DNA of 28,081 bases from a virus. The notes below the pieces were generated by a model that worked only from the letters and a program-made list of their open reading frames with translations, had not been told where the DNA came from and did not search any database. Of the stretch, positions 14,056 through 20,760 are shown piece by piece. How positions within the stretch are numbered: the first letter of the stretch is position 1; the number at the start of each line of letters is the position of its first letter. The stretch is taken from positions 1 to 28,081 of IMG/VR virus record IMGVR_UViG_3300034104_004238, one strand, 5' to 3'. Position numbers and translations under genes: made by a program.

Positions 14056-14420
14056 GCGAAACACAAGAAAAGCAGTATGTAACCATTCCGGTCAGCATTG
14101 ACCGCGACCTCCTATGGGAAAGCACATTCGGCGGAGGGTTTGAGTATTCCCCTTGGTGGGGTAGGCTCAAATTCGACAGCGGAGGCGAATGGAACAACTA
14201 CACCACAGGTATCTTCACTATCTCCTGCGAAGACCCAGAGAACGAGCAAGAAATGATTACCAAGACACTAACCATTGACGACTTGGCTCGTGGCTATGGT
14301 ATCGCTCTGCGTGAGAACTACCACCACTGCGGAACCGCTTGGAACTTGGAAGACCCCGACGCTTGCGTTAGCGACGGAATACTCCAACTCGCTTTCTTTG
14401 GCGAACTTATCTACGGATAA
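14052..14420 (+). CDS. hypothetical protein
   Basis: 122 residues, mixed alpha/beta: QYVTIPVSIDRDLLWESTFGG, WNNYTTGIFTISCEDPENEQ, TKTLTIDDLARGYGIAL. Resembles small phage proteins of unknown function, and I cannot name a family. Last gene of unit 3. Confidence 0.68.
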   Translation: MSETQEKQYVTIPVSIDRDLLWESTFGGGFEYSPWWGRLKFDSGGEWNNYTTGIFTISCEDPENEQEMITKTLTIDDLARGYGIALRENYHHCGTAWNLEDPDACVSDGILQLAFFGELIYG

Positions 14421-14434
14421 CTTCTAACGAACGA

Positions 14435-14460
14435 CCCTCAACGAAAGTTGGGGGTTTTTC
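14435..14460 (+). terminator. GAAA-loop intrinsic terminator of unit 3
   Basis: CCCTCAAC-GAAA-GTTGGGGG followed by TTTTT. The motif AACTTCTAACGAA (14419-14431) lies just upstream. Confidence 0.88.
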
Positions 14461-14472
14461 GTTTGTCGAGGA

Positions 14473-14606
14473 AAATTCAAAATTAAAAACCAAAAACAAA
14501 ATAAAAAATAAGAAGGCAAGCAAAAAAGAAATGCCCGCCCCCGACCCTACTTGACCCAACAAGCCGTATGTGGTTGAATTGAACCAGACAGGCAAAACCC
14601 CCTGTC
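14473..14606 (+). promoter_or_regulatory. array unit 4: A-rich spacer, promoter, 5' hairpin
   Basis: TTGACC (14551-14556), 17-base spacer, TTGAAT (14574-14579). 5' hairpin GACAGG/CCTGTC (14587-14592/14601-14606), then GAGGAGAAAA. Confidence 0.8.
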
Positions 14607-14618
14607 GAGGAGAAAACA

Positions 14619-15059
14619 ATGTCAGAAGAAAGCAAGAACCCAGAACTGCTAACCGCAGACGCTACGATTGAGAAACTCACCAACGACTTAGCCGAGGCTA
14701 ACAGCAGAGTAGAGCGTATGGAAGTCAATCGGGACTACTACGCTAACCGAGCCAACAACTACTCAACTGCGATTGACAAAGCCAAAGACTACATCTTTGA
14801 GCAGGTCAAGAACGAGGAACTAGACGCAGAAGACGAAGTTGTAACCAGCCTTGCTGAAATCTTCGGTTGGGAACTAACCACCGAGGTTGAGGCGACCGTT
14901 ACCGCAACATTCCGAGTAACGCTCACTATCCCAATGGGCAAGTCAGCAGACGACCTAGACGGAGAACTCACCGCCGACCTCACCCTTGATTGGGAACGAA
15001 GCCGAGAGGGCTACGACCTTTCGATTGACGACACCGAGGTTGAGTTGGAAATCGACTAG
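14619..15059 (+). CDS. hypothetical coiled-coil plus beta-domain protein
   Basis: 146 residues. The N-terminal half is a probable coiled coil (IEKLTNDLAEANSRVERMEVN). The C-terminal half is beta-rich (TTEVEATVTATFRVTLTIPMG, LTADLTLDWE) and very acidic. Sole gene of unit 4; no family recognised. Confidence 0.7.
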   Translation: MSEESKNPELLTADATIEKLTNDLAEANSRVERMEVNRDYYANRANNYSTAIDKAKDYIFEQVKNEELDAEDEVVTSLAEIFGWELTTEVEATVTATFRVTLTIPMGKSADDLDGELTADLTLDWERSREGYDLSIDDTEVELEID

Positions 15060-15075
15060 CCAAACAAAACCAGAG

Positions 15076-15096
15076 CCAGCCCGAAAGGGCTGGTTT
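15076..15096 (+). terminator. GAAA-loop terminator of unit 4
   Basis: CCAGCCC-GAAA-GGGCTGG followed by TTT. Confidence 0.82.
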
Positions 15097-15111
15097 CTGC
15101 GTTTGGCCCGA

Positions 15112-15233
15112 AAATTCAAAAATTAAAAGCAAAAAGCAAAAATAAGAAAGCCACAAAAGAAAAAACGCCCCGACCCGACCTACTTGACCGACCGCACCAT
15201 TCGTGGTTGAATAGTATTGCGGAACACCCCGCA
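15112..15233 (+). promoter_or_regulatory. array unit 5: A-rich spacer, promoter, 5' hairpin
   Basis: TTGACC (15184-15189), 17-base spacer, TTGAAT (15207-15212). Hairpin TGCGG/CCGCA (15218-15222/15229-15233), then ATGAGGAAAA. Confidence 0.82.
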
Positions 15234-15247
15234 GAAATGAGGAAAAA

Positions 15248-15559
15248 ATGCTACACCCTAGAAACCCAAACCAAATGCCCGACATTGACATTACGCAAGA
15301 CGAACTCAAACAACTTGTAGCGTTCGCTGGCATTATGGCAATCGGTATCCACTACGGCGTTGACCCTAGTGTTTCAGTTGACCACCTACCGAAAGACATT
15401 GAGGAAAACGGCGGTATGCTCGGCTTGATGATGAACACCATCAGAGCAAGTGAGGCAGTTGGCGAACTACTCTCGGAACTCATTGACCGAGCCGAAAAAG
15501 CCGACAACGACAAACTCAACGAGGCTTTTGAGCAAATCGTAACCGAGCAGGAGAACTGA
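15248..15559 (+). CDS. hypothetical helical protein
   Basis: 103 residues. Residues about 12-40 (DIDITQDELKQLVAFAGIMAIGIHYGV) and the rest are mostly helical, ending in an acidic amphipathic helix. A second in-frame ATG 36 bases downstream has no better ribosome binding site, so the first is kept. Overlaps the next start by one base. Confidence 0.66.
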   Translation: MLHPRNPNQMPDIDITQDELKQLVAFAGIMAIGIHYGVDPSVSVDHLPKDIEENGGMLGLMMNTIRASEAVGELLSELIDRAEKADNDKLNEAFEQIVTEQEN

Positions 15560-15909
15560 TGAACAAGGACTACCGCAACGGACAGCAAGAGGTTCTAGTC
15601 GCTATTGCCGAGTATCTCGGCAATGGCGGTGAACTCAACGCCGAGAACTTTGAGCAGTTTGCCGAAACTTACGACCGCACCGAGGACAACCCATACAGCC
15701 GATACTCCCTAGACACTCTAAGAGAATTGGCTGGTCAGTATTCATTCTTACTGAGCAATGGCAGAACCACTATCGGTAACGGAGAAGACCTCGGTCAAGC
15801 CTACGAACTTGTCTGCGAGGCTATGGAAGACCGAGAAGACACCGACCATTGTAAGCACGGCTGGTTCAAATACCAAGAGGGTTTGTGCCACGCTTGCGAA
15901 ATGGAGTAG
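15559..15909 (+). CDS. hypothetical protein with C-terminal Cys/His cluster
   Basis: 116 residues in a TGATG overlap with the upstream gene. Helical and acidic body; the last 20 residues contain CKHGWFKYQEGLCHAC, a possible zinc site of CxH...CxxC type. Unknown function. Confidence 0.68.
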   Translation: MNKDYRNGQQEVLVAIAEYLGNGGELNAENFEQFAETYDRTEDNPYSRYSLDTLRELAGQYSFLLSNGRTTIGNGEDLGQAYELVCEAMEDREDTDHCKHGWFKYQEGLCHACEME

Positions 15910-15911
15910 CA

Positions 15912-15943
15912 GAGAACCCCTGACTTCGGTCGGGGGTTTTCTC
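15912..15943 (+). terminator. TTCG-loop terminator of unit 5
   Basis: GAGAACCCCTGAC-TTCG-GTCGGGGGTTTTCTC, a long stem closed by a UUCG tetraloop with a T run in the 3' arm. Confidence 0.88.
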
Positions 15944-15947
15944 GCTC

Positions 15948-16071
15948 TAAATTCAAAATTCAAAAGCAAAACAAAAAATAAGATCAAACAAAAGAAAAAA
16001 CGCCCGCCCACCACCGCTTGACGAACCTCGCCATTCGTGACAAACTAGACTTGCGGACACAACCAACCGCA
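15948..16071 (+). promoter_or_regulatory. array unit 6: A-rich spacer, promoter, 5' hairpin
   Basis: TTGACG (16018-16023), 17-base spacer, CAAACT (16041-16046). Hairpin TGCGG/CCGCA (16052-16056/16067-16071), then CAGGAGAAAG. Confidence 0.8.
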
Positions 16072-16083
16072 CAGGAGAAAGAA

Positions 16084-16584
16084 ATGACCGAAACACAGAA
16101 ATACACTTGCACGATTACCAGCGACTGCACTTGTGAAGTCTATGATGAGGAAACCGACAGCACCTTACTAGACGAATACGGTGACCCTGCCAGACCAGAG
16201 TATTGCTTCGGCGACTGTTACAACGAGGCAGTCTACGACTTCACCGACAACTTCCTACCGATGTGGCTCGATTACCACAAATTGGACAAAGATGGAAAAG
16301 TCCTACTATTCGCTGGCGGTATCGGATGGAACAAAGTTAGCGCAACAGGTTTCGTTGATGTGTCAGACATCCACAAGGTTATGCAGATAGATGGTGACTT
16401 CCGCAATGTGTTCACTATCGAAGGTGGAGAACTGTATGCCATTCGCTACTCGCACGATGAGCCGGTCGGCTCAGGCAAGTGGAACTTCCAGCCAGCAGGA
16501 ATCTGTGACCGATGCGGTGACGGTATACCAGCCGATGTCTACGAAGATGAAAACGGTATCTGTGCAGACTGCAAAGACTACTAA
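16084..16584 (+). CDS. hypothetical protein with C-terminal zinc ribbon
   Basis: 166 residues; the start at 16084 follows GGAGAAAGAA, whereas the longer frame would begin inside the -35. N-terminal Cys-rich stretch (CTITSDCTCEVYDEE, CFGDC), central beta region, and a final zinc ribbon CDRCGDGIPADVYEDENGIC with CADC. Several candidate metal sites. No known family. Confidence 0.7.
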   Translation: MTETQKYTCTITSDCTCEVYDEETDSTLLDEYGDPARPEYCFGDCYNEAVYDFTDNFLPMWLDYHKLDKDGKVLLFAGGIGWNKVSATGFVDVSDIHKVMQIDGDFRNVFTIEGGELYAIRYSHDEPVGSGKWNFQPAGICDRCGDGIPADVYEDENGICADCKDY

Positions 16585-16597
16585 CCGCTATGCCGAA

Positions 16598-16615
16598 CCT
16601 CACCGCAAGGTGAGG
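16598..16615 (+). terminator. GCAA-loop hairpin of unit 6
   Basis: CCTCACC-GCAA-GGTGAGG, GNRA-closed, no T run. Confidence 0.7.
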
Positions 16616-16628
16616 CAAGGCTGGCCGG

Positions 16629-16762
16629 TAAATTCAAAATAAAAAAACCAAAAAGAAATAAAAATAAGAAAGCAAACAAAGAAGAAAGCTGGCGACCCCC
16701 CACCTACTTGACTCATCTACCGCTGCGTGGTTGAATAGTAGTGCGGAGCCAACCAACCGCAC
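16629..16762 (+). promoter_or_regulatory. array unit 7: A-rich spacer, promoter, 5' hairpin
   Basis: TTGACT (16708-16713), 17-base spacer, TTGAAT (16731-16736). Hairpin GTGCGG/CCGCAC (16741-16746/16757-16762), then GAGGAGAAAAA. Confidence 0.82.
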
Positions 16763-16773
16763 GAGGAGAAAAA

Positions 16774-16905
16774 ATGTCACAATTTGAAGTAGAAGTTACT
16801 GGACTCATCATCGTTGAGGCCGACACCAAGGGTGAGGCAATCGAGCAAGCCGACAAGGAACTTGCCGAAGTCCTACACCACTGGGACATCAACGGAGTGA
16901 ACTAA
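16774..16905 (+). CDS. 43-residue hypothetical protein
   Basis: Starts MSQFEVEVTGLIIVEADTKG, one beta strand pair then a helix (EAIEQADKELAEVLHHW). Well-placed GAGGAGAAAAA ribosome binding site and a TAATG overlap with the next gene support it despite its size. Confidence 0.68.
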   Translation: MSQFEVEVTGLIIVEADTKGEAIEQADKELAEVLHHWDINGVN

Positions 16906-17243
16906 TGGCAAGGGAGCGTATGTTCGGGTATGACCCGACTTGCGACAGTTGCTCGGTTTACTATGACGGTGACCCCCTAACACTTCTGGAAGTAAACAAT
17001 CCAGTCCCAGACACCGTTCGCGACATCAGCAAGATTAGAACCCTAATCAACTTCTGGCTATGCGGTGACTGCGCCCCAGAGTATCCAAACGGAGCAAAGG
17101 ACTTCTTCGTTGATAGTTACTTCACCGAAGACGAACTCTACCTCTGTATCTACTGTAAAGGCTTTATTGACGAAGAAACCCGAGAGGAGTTTGACGACAC
17201 AGATGTCTGTCTGACTTGCTCCCCTCGAACCGTCGAAGTCTGA
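16905..17243 (+). CDS. double zinc-ribbon protein
   Basis: 112 residues with eight Cys in four CxxC pairs: C13/C16, C53/C56, C81/C84, C102/C105, enough for two zinc sites. Translationally coupled to the 43-residue ORF. Function unknown; nucleic-acid binding is plausible. A pseudoknot begins 10 bases after the stop. Confidence 0.75.
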   Translation: MARERMFGYDPTCDSCSVYYDGDPLTLLEVNNPVPDTVRDISKIRTLINFWLCGDCAPEYPNGAKDFFVDSYFTEDELYLCIYCKGFIDEETREEFDDTDVCLTCSPRTVEV

Positions 17244-17253
17244 GTTTCCCTCA

Positions 17254-17280
17254 CCACCTGAGTATGTGGCTAAACTACTC
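17254..17280 (+). ncRNA. H-type pseudoknot, copy 3
   Basis: Stem 1 CCAC/GTGG (17254-17257/17266-17269); stem 2 GAGTA/TACTC (17260-17264/17276-17280). Linkers 2, 1 and 6 (CTAAAC). Compared with copy 1, a C-G pair of stem 2 has become T-A. Confidence 0.72.
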
Positions 17281-17292
17281 TCCCCTCTTTTC

Positions 17293-17416
17293 TAAATTGA
17301 AATTGAAAAAGAAAAAAGAATAAGAGCAAACCAAAAAAGAAAAGTCGCCACCGACCCGCTACTTGACCTCTACGGCCATAGATGAGAGGATTGTTATGCG
17401 GGCCCAACCCCCCGCA
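17293..17416 (+). promoter_or_regulatory. array unit 8: divergent A-rich spacer, promoter, 5' hairpin
   Basis: Spacer starts TAAATTGAAATTG rather than the usual form. TTGACC (17363-17368), 17-base spacer, GAGGAT (17386-17391). Hairpin TGCGGG/CCCGCA (17397-17402/17411-17416). Confidence 0.78.
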
Positions 17417-17428
17417 GAGGAGAAACAA

Positions 17429-17821
17429 ATGTCCCTAGATTGGAACGCAACTCGCGTCGCTAACTTCAAAGAAGGCGACGAGGAGTGGAAAGAGAACGTC
17501 GCTTACTTTTGCTTTACTCTAATGGCAATCGGCGTCGGCTCGGTTACCGAGAAGAACCTCGGCGACATCTACACCCGTATCAAAATCCTAAACGCCTTGA
17601 ACGGCCCGCTTCGTTACCACTACGACGAGGACACCAAGACCAAGACCCCCGTTTATGACTTTGACTTCATCCAGAGCGTAGTCGGTTACGGAACCAACGT
17701 CAGCAACGAAACGTTCGGCCAATGGATAAAGCGTATCGGTAACCGCGAAATCCTAGACAACCAGCGCTACTTCGAGAAAGCCTTAGAGAAAGCCAAAGGC
17801 CTAGAAGCCGAAGCGGTTTAG
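17429..17821 (+). CDS. hypothetical helical protein
   Basis: 130 residues from 17429, after GAGGAGAAACAA. Looks like a soluble helical protein: EEWKENVAYFCFTLMAIGVGSVTEKNLGDIYTR, then NETFGQWIKRIGNREILDN. Richer in C and G at third codon positions than its neighbours. No family recognised. Confidence 0.7.
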   Translation: MSLDWNATRVANFKEGDEEWKENVAYFCFTLMAIGVGSVTEKNLGDIYTRIKILNALNGPLRYHYDEDTKTKTPVYDFDFIQSVVGYGTNVSNETFGQWIKRIGNREILDNQRYFEKALEKAKGLEAEAV

Positions 17822-17828
17822 TCGAGAG

Positions 17829-17854
17829 CCACCTAGCCAGAAATGGTTAGGTGG
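17829..17854 (+). terminator. GAAA-loop hairpin of unit 8
   Basis: CCACCTAGCCA-GAAA-TGGTTAGGTGG, 11 bp with one G-U pair. Confidence 0.78.
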
Positions 17855-17868
17855 CCTCACCCCCGTTC

Positions 17869-18015
17869 TAAATTCAAAAATTAAAAACGCCTCGCAAGCT
17901 CGGCTAAAAATAAGAAAGAATAAGAAAGCCACAAAAAAGAAATGCCCCCGACCCCCCGGTTCTTGACCACGGCAGCCGTTTTTGTTAGGCTGGTTATGCG
18001 GGCCAACCAACCGCA
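17869..18015 (+). promoter_or_regulatory. array unit 9: A-rich spacer with GC insert, promoter, 5' hairpin
   Basis: Spacer holds GCCTCGCAAGCTCGGC. TTGACC (17963-17968), 17-base spacer, TAGGCT (17986-17991). Hairpin TGCGG/CCGCA (17997-18001/18011-18015). Confidence 0.82.
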
Positions 18016-18026
18016 GAGGAGAAATC

Positions 18027-18326
18027 GTGGAACTACTAACTAATGAAATCAAAGAGCAACTACCAGCGCTCTACTCAACAGACGGAAAGGACTTGACCGA
18101 AGTAAAAGCAGTAGTCAAGTTTTTCTGCCCCTGGTCGAGCTGGACTTGGTATGCCGCCGAGTTTGACGGAGAGGACACCTTCTTCGGTCTTGTCGATGGC
18201 TTCGAGCGAGAACTAGGTTACTTCTCGCTGAAAGAGTTGAGCGACCTCACAGGTCCTCTGGGTCTCAAAATCGAAAGAGATTTGCACTGGGACAAGACCG
18301 ACCTCGCAACGCTAATGCACGAGTAG
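18027..18326 (+). CDS. DUF2958-family protein
   Basis: 99 residues from GTG at 18027, with GAGGAGAAA correctly spaced. The string KFFCPWSSWTWYAAEFDGED, then FGLVDGFERELGYFSLKEL and GPLGLKIERDLHW, is characteristic of DUF2958, a family carried by plasmids, integrative elements and phages with no known biochemical role. Length is normal for the family. Confidence 0.85.
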   Translation: MELLTNEIKEQLPALYSTDGKDLTEVKAVVKFFCPWSSWTWYAAEFDGEDTFFGLVDGFERELGYFSLKELSDLTGPLGLKIERDLHWDKTDLATLMHE

Positions 18327-18343
18327 CAAGCCGAAACACCAAG

Positions 18344-18361
18344 CCCGCCTGAAAAGGCGGG
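18344..18361 (+). terminator. GAAA-loop hairpin of unit 9
   Basis: CCCGCCT-GAAA-AGGCGGG, 7 bp; no T run. Confidence 0.75.
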
Positions 18362-18375
18362 TGAGGTGCGGCTCG

Positions 18376-18491
18376 TAAATTCAAAATTAAAAAGCAAAAA
18401 TAAGATCAAGCAAAAAAGAAAACCGCGCCGCCCCAACCTACTTGCCAATGCCACCCCTACCGGCTAGGCTAGAAGTGCGGACATCACCGCA
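18376..18491 (+). promoter_or_regulatory. array unit 10: A-rich spacer, promoter, 5' hairpin
   Basis: TTGCCA (18442-18447), 17-base spacer, TAGGCT (18465-18470). Hairpin TGCGG/CCGCA (18476-18480/18487-18491), then ATGAGGAGAAA. Confidence 0.78.
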
Positions 18492-18505
18492 GAAATGAGG
18501 AGAAA

Positions 18506-19147
18506 ATGTTTCGAGTATGGAACGACGGAAATCCAGAGAACAAACTATTTGTCGGCTACCGAAGTGATTTAGCAAAAATGCCAACTCACAAGGTCTTAGC
18601 ACTACCAGAATACGGACAGGTTCTAATGCCTTACGATTTTGTAAAGTATGAATACCCTCTACCGAGAAACTACGGACAGACAAACTCGCAATACAATCGC
18701 ACCGCCGAGCCTGTAAAAATCACGCTTGTTGGTAATGACCCTGAGTGGAGAACCGCAGTTGCGAATTGGACAGAGAGCGAGTTGTATTTCCACCAGCCCT
18801 TCGGTTTGGAGTTGTTACTGCGCAAGCCACTCTTACAGGTTGGTAGAAGTATGCGGTTACACTACGCAAGGTTCTTACTGCCTCTGCCTACCGACCACGT
18901 TTATCACAGGTGGTATTCCAAGAACGGAGAGCCTGTTTACGACAAACGAGAAAGCCCGTTCTTTCTTGCCTACTATGTAGGACAAGGCGAAAACAAGTTG
19001 TTCGTGGACGAGGTGGATGTGGAGTGTGCTTACAATGCCAATCCGTCAAGTTGGAACGCAAGCGGTCGCAGAGCCTACACTATCCCTGCCGATTGGTTGA
19101 GCAATCGCATAGACGAGAACGCTCACAAATACGACCTGTTCGCCTAG
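18506..19147 (+). CDS. hypothetical protein, largest of the array
   Basis: 213 residues, no recognised family. Motifs: MFRVWNDGNPENKLFVGYRSD, LPEYGQVLMPYDFVKYEYPLP, FHQPFGLELLLRKPL and SGRRAYTIPADWLSNRIDEN. Rich in Tyr, Pro and Leu, soluble. Sole gene of its unit. Confidence 0.72.
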   Translation: MFRVWNDGNPENKLFVGYRSDLAKMPTHKVLALPEYGQVLMPYDFVKYEYPLPRNYGQTNSQYNRTAEPVKITLVGNDPEWRTAVANWTESELYFHQPFGLELLLRKPLLQVGRSMRLHYARFLLPLPTDHVYHRWYSKNGEPVYDKRESPFFLAYYVGQGENKLFVDEVDVECAYNANPSSWNASGRRAYTIPADWLSNRIDENAHKYDLFA

Positions 19148-19154
19148 CACCGAG

Positions 19155-19181
19155 AGCCTTGCCCGAAAGGGTGAGGCTTTT
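19155..19181 (+). terminator. GAAA-loop intrinsic terminator of unit 10
   Basis: AGCCTTGCCC-GAAA-GGGTGAGGCT followed by TTT; two G-U pairs. Confidence 0.85.
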
Positions 19182-19191
19182 CGGCTGGCCG

Positions 19192-19312
19192 AAAATTCAA
19201 AACAAAAAACAAAAAACAAAAATAAGGCAAACCAAAAAAGAAAGCTCCCTGACCTCGACCTACTTGACCACCACCGCCGTCAGGTGTAGGCTGGAAGGGC
19301 GGACACCTCCGC
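19192..19312 (+). promoter_or_regulatory. array unit 11: A-rich spacer, promoter, 5' hairpin
   Basis: TTGACC (19264-19269), 17-base spacer, TAGGCT (19287-19292). Hairpin GCGGA/TCCGC (19299-19303/19308-19312). Confidence 0.8.
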
Positions 19313-19328
19313 GGAAATGAGGAGAAAA

Positions 19329-19718
19329 TTGCTTACTGAATACGAATTCAACAAAATCATTGAGGCACTTGGACACGCCGAGCGTAACTCGCACCCACTC
19401 AATCGTTCGACTTGGCAGGTTCTCGCCAGACGAGCGAAAGAGGAACTGCCTCTACTGATGACAACAACCACCGCTAGTTGCCAATGCGAGGATAGACCTT
19501 GTTGCTCTTGCGACGCAGATGTTTATCAGCCAGCCGACAGCACCTACGACAGCAACGACCCAAACAACTACGACCCAGAGGAACACTTCGGTCGTATGGA
19601 ACAGCAAGAGTTAGAGCGTGAGGCTTGCTCTGTTTGTTCTACCTACTTTGAGGACACCGACAACGAGGATGATGTTGTTCAAGGTTTCCACCTAGATTGT
19701 GCCGCCTACCCCTCATAA
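19329..19718 (+). CDS. ALGHAERN-motif protein, paralogue A, Cys-rich
   Basis: 129 residues. A TTG start at 19329 is preferred because GAGGAGAAA precedes it and the N-terminus MLTEYEFNKIIEALGHAERN then lines up with MLSDFDYNRIVQALGHAERN of the product at 21721. After the shared 40 residues it diverges: C51, C53, C58, C59, C61 and C100, C103, H121, C124 suggest two metal sites. Function unknown. Confidence 0.72.
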   Translation: MLTEYEFNKIIEALGHAERNSHPLNRSTWQVLARRAKEELPLLMTTTTASCQCEDRPCCSCDADVYQPADSTYDSNDPNNYDPEEHFGRMEQQELEREACSVCSTYFEDTDNEDDVVQGFHLDCAAYPS

Positions 19719-19726
19719 AAGGAGAA

Positions 19727-19750
19727 CCCCTTAGCCGAAAGGCTAGGGGG
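19727..19750 (+). terminator. GAAA-loop terminator of unit 11
   Basis: CCCCTTAGCC-GAAA-GGCTAGGGGG, flanked by GGAGAA/AACTCTCC that extends the stem. Confidence 0.82.
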
Positions 19751-19761
19751 AACTCTCCGTC

Positions 19762-19906
19762 TAAATTCAAAATTCAAAAACAAAAATAAGATCAATCCAA
19801 AAAAGAAAGCTCCGCCGCCACCCTACTTGACCTAGCACCGCTTTCGTGAGAGGATTATCTTGTCCAGCCCGCAAGGGGAAGCCCTCTACGCAAAGAGAGG
19901 AGGAGA
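19762..19906 (+). promoter_or_regulatory. array unit 12: A-rich spacer, promoter, atypical leader
   Basis: TTGACC (19827-19832), 17-base spacer, GAGGAT (19850-19855). The leader lacks the TGCGG-type stem; CTTG/CAAG near the start and CCTCT/AGAGG by the ribosome binding site could pair, the latter partly hiding the AGGAGGAG. Confidence 0.72.
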
Positions 19907-19908
19907 AA

Positions 19909-20109
19909 ATGACCAAGTTCGTTTTTGCTAAAACCAACATCGGTGGTTTTCTTCGGGTAGATACAAGCGAGTTCAAGTTCGCTAAAATCTACACCGCAGT
20001 AGCCAAGCACAACGACCTCGTTTGGATTGACGAGTTCGACGCTGTGGATTTCCTAACCGAAATCCGCGACCGCGGAGTGAAGTTTGAGGTAACTCAAATC
20101 AACCTCTAA
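19909..20109 (+). CDS. small hypothetical protein
   Basis: 66 residues (MTKFVFAKTNIGGFLRVDTSEFKFAKIY), alpha/beta. Start at 19909 follows AGGAGGAGAAA. A pseudoknot begins five bases after the stop and a second one follows further on before the next ORF. Confidence 0.68.
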   Translation: MTKFVFAKTNIGGFLRVDTSEFKFAKIYTAVAKHNDLVWIDEFDAVDFLTEIRDRGVKFEVTQINL

Positions 20110-20114
20110 GTGCC

Positions 20115-20143
20115 ACAACCTGAGCAAGTTGTAAAAAGGCTCA
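20115..20143 (+). ncRNA. H-type pseudoknot, copy 4
   Basis: Stem 1 ACAAC/GTTGT (20115-20119/20128-20132); stem 2 TGAGC/GCTCA (20121-20125/20139-20143). Linkers C, AA and AAAAAG. Confidence 0.74.
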
Positions 20144-20239
20144 AGAGTTGTGAGTGCGGTAAACAAGGAAACTCTCTGATGGTGTAGCGCAAGCCTAAAA
20201 ACGATTGCGTAGGAAAGTAACTCTTCGGACTACTGACCG
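20144..20239 (+). other. non-coding stretch between two pseudoknots
   Basis: No ORF of note. It contains pairable GAGTT/AACTC arms around 20146-20176 and a CGCAA/TTGCG pair near 20189-20212. The whole 20110-20294 interval may be one structured RNA. Confidence 0.4.
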
Positions 20240-20268
20240 ACAACCCGAGCAAGTTGTAAAAAGGCTCA
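20240..20268 (+). ncRNA. H-type pseudoknot, copy 5
   Basis: Stem 1 ACAAC/GTTGT (20240-20244/20253-20257); stem 2 GAGC/GCTC (20247-20250/20264-20267). Near-copy of copy 4, ending 26 bases before the next ATG. Confidence 0.7.
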
Positions 20269-20294
20269 CCCACCCAAAATAGAAAAGAGAAAAA

Positions 20295-20444
20295 ATGGCA
20301 GAAATAGTTTTCACACTCGCCAGACTATCCGCCGAAAGCACCGTTCCTGTCGAACTACTAGCCGAGAACATTGACCTTGTTCGGCTTGTTCGTGACGGAA
20401 CAGATTTCGAAACCTTGCTGTCGTTCATCAACGAAAATTGGTAG
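20295..20444 (+). CDS. 49-residue hypothetical protein
   Basis: Begins MAEIVFTLARLSAESTVPVE; ends LLSFINENW. Preceded by AAAAGAGAAAAA and by pseudoknot copy 5. No own A-rich promoter unit, so it probably shares the 19909 transcript, with the structured interval between them. Confidence 0.6.
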   Translation: MAEIVFTLARLSAESTVPVELLAENIDLVRLVRDGTDFETLLSFINENW

Positions 20445-20449
20445 CAGGT

Positions 20450-20475
20450 AGCCCTCTCCGAAAGGAGGGGGCTTT
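20450..20475 (+). terminator. GAAA-loop intrinsic terminator of unit 12
   Basis: AGCCCTCTCC-GAAA-GGAGGGGGCT then TT. Confidence 0.85.
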
Positions 20476-20480
20476 CGCCA

Positions 20481-20610
20481 ATTAAAATTCAAAATTAAAA
20501 GCAAAAATAAGAAAAAATAAGATCAAGCAAAAAAGAAAACTCCACCGCCACCCTGCTTGACGAATGTCACCCTGCTCGGTTAGACTTGAATCGTGGGCAG
20601 ACAAACCACA
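20481..20610 (+). promoter_or_regulatory. array unit 13: A-rich spacer, promoter, short 5' hairpin
   Basis: TTGACG (20557-20562), 17-base spacer, TTAGAC (20580-20585). Hairpin GTGG/CCAC (20593-20596/20606-20609), then AAAGGAG. Confidence 0.76.
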
Positions 20611-20622
20611 AAGGAGATTGGA

Positions 20623-20757
20623 ATGAACGACCGTATCGCTTATCTGGTCAAGGAACTCTACAGCCGTTACCACGCCCGAGAGATTGGTGCCGAGGAAACG
20701 CTAGACCTGCTAGAGATAGCACTCAACAAAATACTAAACGCCGAAAACGAGGAGTAA
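20623..20757 (+). CDS. 44-residue helical protein
   Basis: MNDRIAYLVKELYSRYHARE..., a likely two-helix peptide. Good AAAGGAG spacing; three bases separate its stop from the next ATG. Unknown function. Confidence 0.66.
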   Translation: MNDRIAYLVKELYSRYHAREIGAEETLDLLEIALNKILNAENEE

Positions 20758-20760
20758 AAA

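Noticed and set aside
20186-20216. Sixth pseudoknot from CGCAA/TTGCG and CCTA/TAGG
   Set aside because: Loop lengths and conserved bases do not match the other five copies; stem 2 is only four pairs.
12611-20268. Pseudoknots as ToxI-type antitoxin RNA
   Set aside because: No neighbouring ToxN-like endoribonuclease is seen and the copies are dispersed rather than in direct tandem.
14407-20673. Minus-strand ORFs through the A-rich spacers coding Phe/Leu-rich peptides such as FLFCLILFF
   Set aside because: They arise from A-rich DNA read backwards, have no consistent start or ribosome binding site, and their reading frame shifts between spacers.
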